A stretch of 9,792 nt of DNA from Candidatus Dormiibacter sp. Its GTDB lineage: Bacteria; Chloroflexota; Dormibacteria; UBA8260. The position numbers were made by a program, and so were the translations under genes. The notes beneath the pieces are model-generated. The model did not search any database and was not told where the DNA came from. It worked only from the letters and a program-made list of their open reading frames with translations. Positions 1 through 9,792 of this stretch are shown here, piece by piece (the first letter of the stretch is position 1; every line of letters begins with the position of its first letter). Where the stretch lies: assembly GCA_025450495.1 (NCBI GenBank), contig JANWHI010000004.1:1-9792 (forward strand). Direction: 5' to 3'.

Positions 1-11
1 GCACAGCCGTG

Positions 12-863
12 TCAGCGCGGGTCGGGGCGGCGCACGTCGCGGTGACGGACGTCGACGTCGACGTCCCCACCGCCCAGCCGTGCGGCGAGCTCGGTGGCGA
101 TGACCACAGAGCGATGACGCCCTCCAGTGCAACCCACCGCGACGTGCAGGGCCCTGCGGCCGCGCCGCCGCGCGGCCGCGATGACCCAGGTCAGCAATCC
201 AGCGCTGCGTTCGACCAGCTCTCGCGACTCATCATGCCGCAGCACGTAGTCGCGCACCGGCTTGTCGAGACCGGTGAGGGGGCGGAGCTCCGGCTCCCAG
301 AATGGGTTGGGGAGGATTCTGCTGTCGATCACCCAGTCGGCTTCGGCCTCCGGCCCGTACTTGAAGCCGAACGACGACACCGTGCAGCGGAAGGCCGCAG
401 CCCCACCGCGCCGGGGCGCGACCACCTCGAGGATCCGCTCGGCGAGCTCGGCATCGGTCATCGCCCCGGTGTCGATGACCACGTCAGCCGCAGCCCGCAG
501 CGGCACCAGAAGGCGGCGCTCGGCGCTGACGGCCGCCTGCCCCGCCCCCGCCGAGGCGCACGGATGCGGCCGGCTGCTGTCGGCCAGCCGGCGGACCAGC
601 ACCGCGTCGGACGCGTCGAGGAACACCACTCGAGCTCCGCTGATGGCTTCGAGGCCGGACAGCTCGTCGCCCCGACGGCTGTCGACGACCGCGACCGCCG
701 GGTGGGCACGCCGCGCCGACGTGAAGGCGGCGATCAGGGGGACGGGGAGGTTGTCGACGCCGGCGATGCCCGCCGCCTCGAGCGCGCGCAGCGCGGTTGC
801 CTTGCCCGCACCGCTCATGCCGGTGACGATCCACGTCTGCGGCTCCGGCGCGGTGTGCTTCAC
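12..863 (-). CDS. rapZ: RapZ/YvcJ-family P-loop nucleotide-binding protein
   Basis: The 283-residue product matches the full usual length of the RapZ (YvcJ) family, cytoplasmic ATP/GTP-binding regulators. In E. coli RapZ is an RNase adapter that controls glmZ sRNA decay; in Gram-positive bacteria the role is less clear. Residues 15-23 form the P-loop GMSGAGKAT, in which the usual Ser/Thr after Lys is Ala. A Walker B-like VVDSRRG follows near 59-65, then FLDASD near 81-86. The C-terminal domain carries the family signatures SSFGFKYG (163-170), LPNPFW (184-189), ELRPLTG (192-198) and GCTGGRHRSV (244-253). The start is GTG at 863, a few residues before the P-loop as expected. No Shine-Dalgarno is visible, but a TACAAT hexamer lies 8 bases upstream, so the mRNA may be leaderless. 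The gene is transcribed away from the two-component pair; the usual downstream partners (gluconeogenesis factor, whiA) would lie beyond the left edge. Confidence 0.95.
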   Translation of the reverse strand: MKHTAPEPQTWIVTGMSGAGKATALRALEAAGIAGVDNLPVPLIAAFTSARRAHPAVAVVDSRRGDELSGLEAISGARVVFLDASDAVLVRRLADSSRPHPCASAGAGQAAVSAERRLLVPLRAAADVVIDTGAMTDAELAERILEVVAPRRGGAAAFRCTVSSFGFKYGPEAEADWVIDSRILPNPFWEPELRPLTGLDKPVRDYVLRHDESRELVERSAGLLTWVIAAARRRGRRALHVAVGCTGGRHRSVVIATELAARLGGGDVDVDVRHRDVRRPDPR

Positions 864-871
864 GATCGCGA

Positions 872-877
872 ATTGTA
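872..877 (-). promoter_or_regulatory. Candidate -10 box of rapZ
   Basis: On the minus strand the hexamer TACAAT (5 of 6 matches to TATAAT) ends 8 bases before the GTG start of rapZ. Transcription starting 6-8 bases downstream would begin at or next to the start codon and give a leaderless mRNA, which is common in high-GC actinobacteria and fits the missing ribosome binding site. No good -35 hexamer is seen at 16-19 bases spacing, because that region is nearly pure GC. The assignment is an inference. Confidence 0.4.
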
Positions 878-990
878 GGGGGCGGCCGCGCGGCGCCCGA
901 CGGCTCCGCCGGTGTCACCCAAGCGCAAGGTGCCACGGGTAGATTGCGCAGCATTCTGGCCTATCCTCGGACGACATGAACCGATCGGTG

Positions 991-995
991 AGGAG
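991..995 (+). promoter_or_regulatory. Ribosome binding site setting the response regulator start
   Basis: AGGAG lies 6 bases upstream of the GTG at 1002, an ideal Shine-Dalgarno spacing. It fixes the start there and not at in-frame codons further upstream (such as 912), which would add about 30 residues ahead of the receiver domain with no family counterpart. The motif also overlaps the last codons of a 7-codon reading frame at 976-999. Confidence 0.75.
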
Positions 996-1001
996 CTGAC
1001 C

Positions 1002-1670
1002 GTGCGCATCCTGGTGGCCGAGGACGATCCCGGCCTGCGCAAGGTGCTGACCCAGGGCCTCGAGGATCACGGCTTCTTCGTCGATGCGGTGTCGCGAGGC
1101 GACGACGCCATCGCTCAGCTGCGCTACTACGAATACGACGTCGCCGTCATCGACTGGCGCATGCCGGGCACCTCGGGCGTGGACGTGGTCGCCTGGGTGC
1201 GCCGCGAGAAGCGGCCCACCCGGCTCCTCATGCTGACCGCGCGAGACACCACCGCCGATCGCATCCAGGGCCTCGATGCCGGCGCCGACGACTACCTGGT
1301 CAAACCATTCGACTTCGGCGAGTTGCTGGCCCGCATCCGCGCGCTGCAGCGACGGCCACCGGGCACCGACAGCGCGACGTTGGTGCGCGGCGGCCTCGAG
1401 CTCGACCCCGGCCGCCGCGAGGTCACCGCACACGGTCGCTCAGTGCACCTCAGCGCCACCGAGTTCAACATCCTGGAACTGCTGATGCGCCGCGCGCCCC
1501 AGGTCGTCGATCGCAACAGCATCGCGCAGCAGGCGTGGCGCGACGAGACCGATCCGCTCGGCAGCAACGCCATCGACGTCCGCCTCAGCAGGCTGCGTGC
1601 CAAGCTGCCCGACGCCGGTGTGCGCATCGTCACCGTACGCGGCGCCGGCTACCGGCTGGAGCCCGCATGA
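1002..1670 (+). CDS. OmpR/PhoB-family response regulator
   Basis: This 222-residue two-domain protein is a typical DNA-binding response regulator, cytoplasmic and expected to receive phosphate from the kinase encoded next to it. The receiver domain occupies about 1-118: acidic pocket EDD at 7-9, phosphoacceptor Asp51 in VIDWRMPG, the switch Thr79 in MLTARD, and Lys101 in YLVKPFDF. The winged-helix effector domain spans about 124-222 and has the OmpR-type features LSATEFNILELL, RLRAKL and the C-terminal VRGAGYRLEP. The start is GTG at 1002, preceded by AGGAG. It overlaps the kinase gene by the four bases ATGA, so the two are almost certainly co-translated. Its target genes cannot be told from the sequence; autoregulation from the upstream 138-base gap is plausible but not shown. 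Confidence 0.95.
   Translation: MRILVAEDDPGLRKVLTQGLEDHGFFVDAVSRGDDAIAQLRYYEYDVAVIDWRMPGTSGVDVVAWVRREKRPTRLLMLTARDTTADRIQGLDAGADDYLVKPFDFGELLARIRALQRRPPGTDSATLVRGGLELDPGRREVTAHGRSVHLSATEFNILELLMRRAPQVVDRNSIAQQAWRDETDPLGSNAIDVRLSRLRAKLPDAGVRIVTVRGAGYRLEPA
1658..1661 (+). promoter_or_regulatory. Ribosome binding site of the histidine kinase
   Basis: GGAG sits 5 bases before the ATG at 1667, inside the end of the response regulator gene. Together with the ATGA stop/start overlap it fixes the kinase start at 1667; the same frame stays open further upstream but that part is antiparallel to no known domain and overlaps the regulator. Confidence 0.55.
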
Positions 1671-3088
1671 GCGGACCATCGGGGCGCGGGACCGCCCCTG
1701 GTTCGGCGCTTGGTCGTCTCGCCGGCGCGGTCACCCGACCCAGCCGGGATATGCGCCGTGCCACTGTGCGTATCGCTCTGATCGCCACGGGGCTGGTCTT
1801 CATGGCATACGTGGTGATCGCCGGGGCCGTGATGCTGATCGTCGCGCGTAATCTCACCACGGCTGTCGACGACCGACTCCGCGGGTACCTTGGTCTGATC
1901 ACCGGCCTGCCACCCCCAGCCAACGGTTTCCCCAGCACCGGACCGGCATACGAGCAGCCCCTCCTGATCTGGGTGGTCACGCCCGAAGGGACCGTCTTGC
2001 CGGTGTACCCGCAGGGCCAACCAAAACCATCCACCACCGAGAGCCTTCCGGGTGCGGGACGAGCGGTGAGCGCGCCGACAACTATGAAACTCTCGGATGG
2101 CAGCGAGCTGCGCTTTGCCGGTGAGACAGCGGACGTGTCCGTCAACCGCGTGCCGGTACCCGGCGCCCACGTGGTCGTCGCCGATTCGCTGGCGAACGTC
2201 AACAACACGCAGCGCAACATCCTCACCGCCGAGCTGCTGGTGGGGCCGATCCTGCTCCTCGCAGTGTTCTTCGGCGCGCTGGCCATCGGCCGACGCGTCG
2301 GCGCCCCGCTCGAGCGCGCACGGCAGCGGCAGATCGAGATGACCGCGGACGCATCGCACGAGCTGCGCACCCCGCTCTCGGTGATCGAGGCGCAGACGTC
2401 GCTGGCGCTCGAGCGCGAACGCGACGTCGCCTGGTACCGCAACGCATTTGCGTCGGTGGGTGTGGAGAGCAAGCGAATGCGTCGCCTCGTCGATGACCTG
2501 CTCTGGCTGGCCCGCTTCGACACCGCCGGTGGCGCGCCCAGCTCCGAGGCCACCGACCTCGGCGTGCTTGCGGCACAGGCCGCCACCCGCTTCGAAGCGG
2601 TCGCGCAGGCGCGTGGTCTCACGCTCACCGTGGCGGTCGAGCCTGTATCGACCATGATCAGCGCCCCTCCCGAGTGGCTCGATCGCCTCCTCGGCGTGCT
2701 CCTCGACAACGCCTGCCGGTACACGCCGAGCGGAGGCACCATCGAGGTTCGCGTCGGCCGGCGCGACGGCCGGGTGCGACTGGTCGTCGACGACTCCGGT
2801 CCGGGCATCCCTGCCGAGGAGCGCCGCCGCATCTTCGACCGTTTCCGCCGCGCCAGCGACGCACCAGGTGGCTCGGGACTGGGCCTCGCCATCGCGGCCG
2901 CGGTTGTCAGCACGAGCGGCGGCCGCTGGGACGTGGGCACGTCGGCAGCGGGCGGCGCCAGCATGGCGGTCACCTGGACGCCGCTGATCCGCGACGGCTC
3001 TGAGAGCGAGACGTCAGCGAGCATCGAGCAGGTGACCAAACCGTCGCCGCGTGTGCTTGCGCCGCCGCCACCGGCGCGACCCGCCTGA
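1667..3088 (+). CDS. Membrane sensor histidine kinase without a HAMP domain
   Basis: A 473-residue inner-membrane histidine kinase, the likely partner of the preceding regulator. A basic, Gly/Pro-rich cytoplasmic N-terminus is followed by membrane helix 1 (about 35-60), an extracytoplasmic sensor region of about 125 residues (61-186) of no recognised family, and helix 2 (about 187-208). Only about 20 residues separate helix 2 from the H-box, so a normal HAMP linker (about 50 residues) is absent. The H-box ADASHELRTPL carries phosphoacceptor His231. The ATPase domain shows the N box LLDNACRYTP (Asn348), G1 DDSGPGIP (375-382), F box IFDRFRR (389-395) and G2 GGSGLGLAIA (401-410). A 33-residue Ser/Pro-rich tail follows, ending in APPPPARPA, probably disordered. 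The start ATG overlaps the regulator stop (ATGA). The stop lies 8 bases from the stop of convergent uvrC. The stimulus is unknown. Confidence 0.95.
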   Translation: MSGPSGRGTAPGSALGRLAGAVTRPSRDMRRATVRIALIATGLVFMAYVVIAGAVMLIVARNLTTAVDDRLRGYLGLITGLPPPANGFPSTGPAYEQPLLIWVVTPEGTVLPVYPQGQPKPSTTESLPGAGRAVSAPTTMKLSDGSELRFAGETADVSVNRVPVPGAHVVVADSLANVNNTQRNILTAELLVGPILLLAVFFGALAIGRRVGAPLERARQRQIEMTADASHELRTPLSVIEAQTSLALERERDVAWYRNAFASVGVESKRMRRLVDDLLWLARFDTAGGAPSSEATDLGVLAAQAATRFEAVAQARGLTLTVAVEPVSTMISAPPEWLDRLLGVLLDNACRYTPSGGTIEVRVGRRDGRVRLVVDDSGPGIPAEERRRIFDRFRRASDAPGGSGLGLAIAAAVVSTSGGRWDVGTSAAGGASMAVTWTPLIRDGSESETSASIEQVTKPSPRVLAPPPPARPA

Positions 3089-3096
3089 GCAACGCG

Positions 3097-5130
3097 TCAG
3101 AGCAGCTCCTTGATGCTCAACGCCACCGGGTGGGGAACCGTCTGAGCCAGTTCGTCGACATTCGCCGCGCGGATGCCGTCGACGCTGCCGAAGCGGCGCA
3201 GCAGCGCCCGTTTGCGCACCGGCCCGAGCCCGGGGACCGAGTCGAGTCGGGATCGCAGCGCGCTCTTGGCGCGCCGCGCTCGGTGATGCGTGATGGCGAA
3301 ACGATGAGCCTCGTCGCGCACGCGCTGGACCAGGAAAAGCGTCGGGCTGTCCTTTTCGATGATGATCGGACGGGCCATCCCGGGCGAGAACAGCTCCTCG
3401 TTGCGTTTGGCAAGGCCGAAGATCGGCACGTCGGCGAGCCCGGCGGCGCGCAGCACCCGGTGCGCAGCGTTGAGCTGACCCTTGCCACCGTCGATGAGCA
3501 CCAGGTCGGGAACGATGCCGAAGCTGTCGTCGCCTGCTCCGGCGGCCGTTCTGCCACCTGCCTTCTCCACCCGCGCCTCGCCGTTGCTTCCCGCGGGGTC
3601 GTCGACGGGGATGTCGTCGACGGCCGCTCCCTCTGCCCTGATCTTCAGCAGGCGCGCAAAGCGACGGCGCAGGGTCTCCTCCATCGAGGCGAAGTCGTCG
3701 CTGCCTTCGACTGTGCGGATGCCGAAGTGGCGGTAGTGCGGCGGCTTGGGGCGGCCGGCCTCGAACACGATCATCGAGCCCACCGAGTTGGTGCCCATGG
3801 TGTTGCTGATGTCGTAGCACTCGATGCGGTGTGGGGGTCCGGGCAGGTGGAGCCGGTCGGCGAGATCGACGAGCAGCGCGTCGGTGCGCTCGGCGTCGAA
3901 GTCGTCGACGATGCGCCGCTGACGCAGGGCGCTGAGCGCGGTGGCGCGAGCCTGCTCGACGAATTCCCGCGGCCGGCCGCGACGGGCGTGCTGGAGGGTG
4001 ACGGGTCCGCCCCGCTGCTCGGTCAGGAAGTCCTGGATCACCGCCATGTCGTCGATGGCATCCGAGACCAGGATGGTGCGCGGCACAGTGGGAGCGCTGC
4101 CGTAGTACTGCGGCACGAATCCTCCCAGGCACTCGCCGGCGGCGAGGTCGGTGACGCCGTCGAGCTCGTGCGTCTCCATGGCCATCACCCGACCGCGGCG
4201 GACGGAGAGCAGCGCCACCATGGCGCGGCCGCCCTCGAGCGCCACGGCGATGCAGTCCTCGTCGGCGCGCGAACCGATCAGCATCTTCTGCCGTTCGGCG
4301 ATGCGATCGATGGCCCGCAGACGGTCGCGGAAGCGGGCGGCCAGCTCGAAATCGAGGCTCTCGGCAGCGCCTGCCATCTGCCGCCGCAGCTGCTCCTCGA
4401 GGGCGTCGCTGCGCCCCTGCATGAACAGCTCCACCTGGTCGAGGAGGGTGGCGTACTCCGGGGCATCGATGCGTCCCTCGCACGGTCCGCCGCATCGTTT
4501 GATGTGGTAGTCGAGGCAGACGCGACCACGCGCGAAGATCTCGTCGCTGCAGGTGCGGAACGGGAAGATGGTGCGCAGTGACTTGACCGTGGTGCGCAGC
4601 GACTGGGCGCTGGTGTAGGGGCCGAAGTAGCGGGCGCCGTCACGGATCATTCGCCGCGTGTAGTACGGACGCGGGAACTCGGTGGCGCGAATCCCGCCCT
4701 CGCCGCGGGGGATGCGCACCTGTTCGCGGGCGGTGCCGGGCGCGTGCGGAGGGCCGGCGCCGGGCTTGGGGATCTTCAGGTAGAGGTAGCTCTTGTCGTC
4801 CTTGAGCCGCACGTTGTAGCGCGGCCGGTACTGCTTGATGAGCGTGTTCTCGAGGATCAGCGCCTCGCGCTCGTTGAGGCAGTCGATGACCTCGAAGTCG
4901 AAGGTGCGGTCGACCAGGGTGCGGGTGCGCGTGGGCAGCGATTCGATGCCGGTGAAATACGAGCGCAGCCGGCTGCGCGCGTTGGCGGCCTTGCCCACGT
5001 AGGCCACGCGCCCCTCGAGGTCGCGCATCACATACACACCGGCCCCGGTGGGCGCGGCGCGCAGACGAGCGCGCAGCAGGTCGGGGTTGTCGACGAGCCG
5101 GGCGCGGCGAGACAGCGTCTGCGTGCTCAC
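3097..5130 (-). CDS. uvrC: Excinuclease ABC subunit C
   Basis: UvrC is recruited to the UvrB-DNA lesion complex and makes the 3' then 5' incisions of nucleotide excision repair. The 677-residue product shows the whole domain order: GIY-YIG nuclease at about 27-105 (GVYVMRD...RVAYVGKA; catalytic-type Arg and the [13 protein letters not shown] end), Cys-rich segment [13 protein letters not shown] (205-217), UVR motif (about 242-275, for UvrB contact), the RNase H-like 5' nuclease (ECYDISN with Asp440, LIDGGKGQL with Asp547), and a C-terminal helix-hairpin-helix region. Two stretches look longer than in E. coli UvrC: about 30 residues at 121-151, and a Gly/Ala/Asp-rich segment at 500-538. The first hairpin VPGLGP (632-637) is normal; the second is reduced to TVPHPVALS. 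The start is GTG at 5130. It follows ligA by 42 bases and has its own candidate promoter. Confidence 0.97.
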   Translation of the reverse strand: MSTQTLSRRARLVDNPDLLRARLRAAPTGAGVYVMRDLEGRVAYVGKAANARSRLRSYFTGIESLPTRTRTLVDRTFDFEVIDCLNEREALILENTLIKQYRPRYNVRLKDDKSYLYLKIPKPGAGPPHAPGTAREQVRIPRGEGGIRATEFPRPYYTRRMIRDGARYFGPYTSAQSLRTTVKSLRTIFPFRTCSDEIFARGRVCLDYHIKRCGGPCEGRIDAPEYATLLDQVELFMQGRSDALEEQLRRQMAGAAESLDFELAARFRDRLRAIDRIAERQKMLIGSRADEDCIAVALEGGRAMVALLSVRRGRVMAMETHELDGVTDLAAGECLGGFVPQYYGSAPTVPRTILVSDAIDDMAVIQDFLTEQRGGPVTLQHARRGRPREFVEQARATALSALRQRRIVDDFDAERTDALLVDLADRLHLPGPPHRIECYDISNTMGTNSVGSMIVFEAGRPKPPHYRHFGIRTVEGSDDFASMEETLRRRFARLLKIRAEGAAVDDIPVDDPAGSNGEARVEKAGGRTAAGAGDDSFGIVPDLVLIDGGKGQLNAAHRVLRAAGLADVPIFGLAKRNEELFSPGMARPIIIEKDSPTLFLVQRVRDEAHRFAITHHRARRAKSALRSRLDSVPGLGPVRKRALLRRFGSVDGIRAANVDELAQTVPHPVALSIKELL

Positions 5131-5136
5131 CGTTCC

Positions 5137-5164
5137 ACTGTACGGCGGCGACCGATCCTGTCCG
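5137..5164 (-). promoter_or_regulatory. Candidate uvrC promoter
   Basis: In the 42-base gap between ligA and uvrC, minus strand, CGGACA (5159-5164, 4 of 6 matches to TTGACA) and TACAGT (5137-5142, 4 of 6 matches to TATAAT) are separated by 16 bases. The -10 ends 6 bases before the GTG start of uvrC, which would give a leaderless transcript; no properly spaced Shine-Dalgarno is present. This suggests that uvrC can be transcribed apart from pcrA-ligA. The call is an inference from pattern only. Confidence 0.4.
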
Positions 5165-5172
5165 GCGCCCGT

Positions 5173-9409
<4,237 letters not shown>

Positions 9410-9413
<4 letters not shown>

Positions 9414-9792
9414 GATGAGGTGGGAGTGGGGACCGCGCCGGATGGGTGCGGAGGGGTGACGACCACAGCATTGTAGGAGTCGGGGCGGCGGTCATCGATC
9501 AGGTGGTTACGGGGCGTGCGGCGCCTCGACCTGGCAACGGTGTCGAGGTCCACGTCGGCCACCAACAGGGTCTCCTCCTCCGGCCCGGCGGGTCCGGCGG
9601 CCGGCCAGCCGTCGGCTCCGACGATCACCGAGCAACCGAGAAAGCGCACCTCACGCTCCACGCCGACCCGGTCCGCGCACGCCATCACCAGCCCGTTCTG
9701 CGCCGCGCTCGCCATGGCGACGATGTCCCCCTGGCAGTACCCGGCTGCGTCGTACACCTGGCGCCGGAAGGACGCCACCCAATTGGTGGGGA
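9410..9792 (-). CDS. Nitrilase-family carbon-nitrogen hydrolase, C-terminal part
   Basis: The gene runs in from the right edge; only its last 126 complete codons are present. The visible part fits the end of the nitrilase superfamily, enzymes that cleave nitriles or amide C-N bonds with a Glu-Lys-Cys triad: PTNW (9779-9790, the strand that follows the catalytic Cys), AMASAAQNGLVMACADRVGVER, the FLGCSVIVGADGWP segment (FxGxSxIxxxxG), a LLVADVDLDTVARSRR strand-helix and the late RTPRNHLIDDRRPDSY. The catalytic Cys, Lys and first Glu should lie outside the window, so substrate class (nitrilase, amidase, carbamoyl hydrolase) cannot be chosen. The frame is open up to the edge; the GTG at 9778 is inside the conserved fold and is not taken as a start. 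A Pro/Thr-rich tail of about 19 residues follows the last motif. The TGA stop overlaps the proposed CTG start of pcrA, so the two probably share an mRNA. Confidence 0.85.

Noticed and set aside
48..65. Three tandem GACGTC units at the end of rapZ
   Set aside because: They encode the alternating Val-Asp of the RapZ C-terminus, a place where the family often has a V-x-V strand. Three units in a coding region of this GC content are not enough for an operator call.
912..1001. In-frame 30-residue N-terminal extension of the response regulator
   Set aside because: Receiver domains of this family begin directly with the (M)RILVAEDD strand, and the AGGAG six bases before GTG 1002 supports the shorter form.
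1535..1666. 44-residue N-terminal extension of the histidine kinase
   Set aside because: It lies wholly inside the response regulator gene, is Arg/Gln-rich without a motif, and the ATGA overlap with GGAG upstream supports a start at 1667.
1630..3039. Minus-strand open frame (469 codons) opposite the histidine kinase
   Set aside because: The plus strand carries all kinase motifs in order; the antisense product is Ser/Arg/Thr-rich without any domain.
3086..3119. Inverted repeat TGAGCA / TGCTCA near the convergent stops as a terminator
   Set aside because: The 6-base stem has a 22-base loop, there is no T tract on either side, and one arm is inside uvrC; too weak to call.
9470..9475. TACAAT inside the nitrilase gene as a pcrA promoter
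   Set aside because: It encodes Tyr-Asn in the coding frame, lies about 57 bases from the proposed pcrA start, and no -35 match is seen at normal spacing. An internal promoter is possible but not supported.

Overview
The window is a GC-rich, tightly packed bacterial chromosome segment holding seven protein genes. No RNA gene, mobile element, CRISPR array or stretch longer than about 140 bases without a gene was found. High GC, many GTG starts and rapZ lying close to uvrC suggest an actinobacterial or neighbouring Terrabacteria lineage (Acidimicrobiia-like, or high-GC Chloroflexota/Dormibacterota-like). In well-known actinobacteria uvrC and rapZ are direct neighbours upstream of whiA. The lineage is an inference from style and context only.

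Layout, left to right: rapZ on the minus strand (12-863). Then a 138-base divergent intergenic region, followed by a plus-strand two-component pair: an OmpR-type response regulator (1002-1670) and a membrane sensor histidine kinase (1667-3088) that overlap by ATGA. Then a long minus-strand block that reads, in transcription order, from a nitrilase-family hydrolase entering at the right edge (9410-9792, partial) through pcrA (7191-about 9413), ligA (5173-7194) and uvrC (3097-5130). The kinase and uvrC converge with only 8 bases between their stop codons.

In function, pcrA-ligA-uvrC groups three DNA-repair activities: UvrC makes the two incisions of nucleotide excision repair, a UvrD/PcrA helicase removes the cut oligonucleotide, and NAD-dependent LigA seals the final nick. 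The pcrA/ligA junction (GTGA) is a translation-coupling overlap, and the nitrilase/pcrA junction (CTGA) looks like one with a non-standard start. The two-component pair lies between uvrC and rapZ and may have been inserted there. RapZ is a P-loop nucleotide-binding regulator.

I see no plainly new system; the genes are mostly housekeeping. The points worth a second look are: pcrA has no ATG, GTG or TTG start that would include its conserved Q motif; PcrA motif II reads DEYHDT in place of DEYQDT; three gene starts have a -10-like hexamer 6-8 bases upstream, suggesting leaderless mRNAs; a 7-codon reading frame sits just ahead of the response regulator; the second UvrC helix-hairpin-helix is degraded; and RapZ has a variant P-loop.
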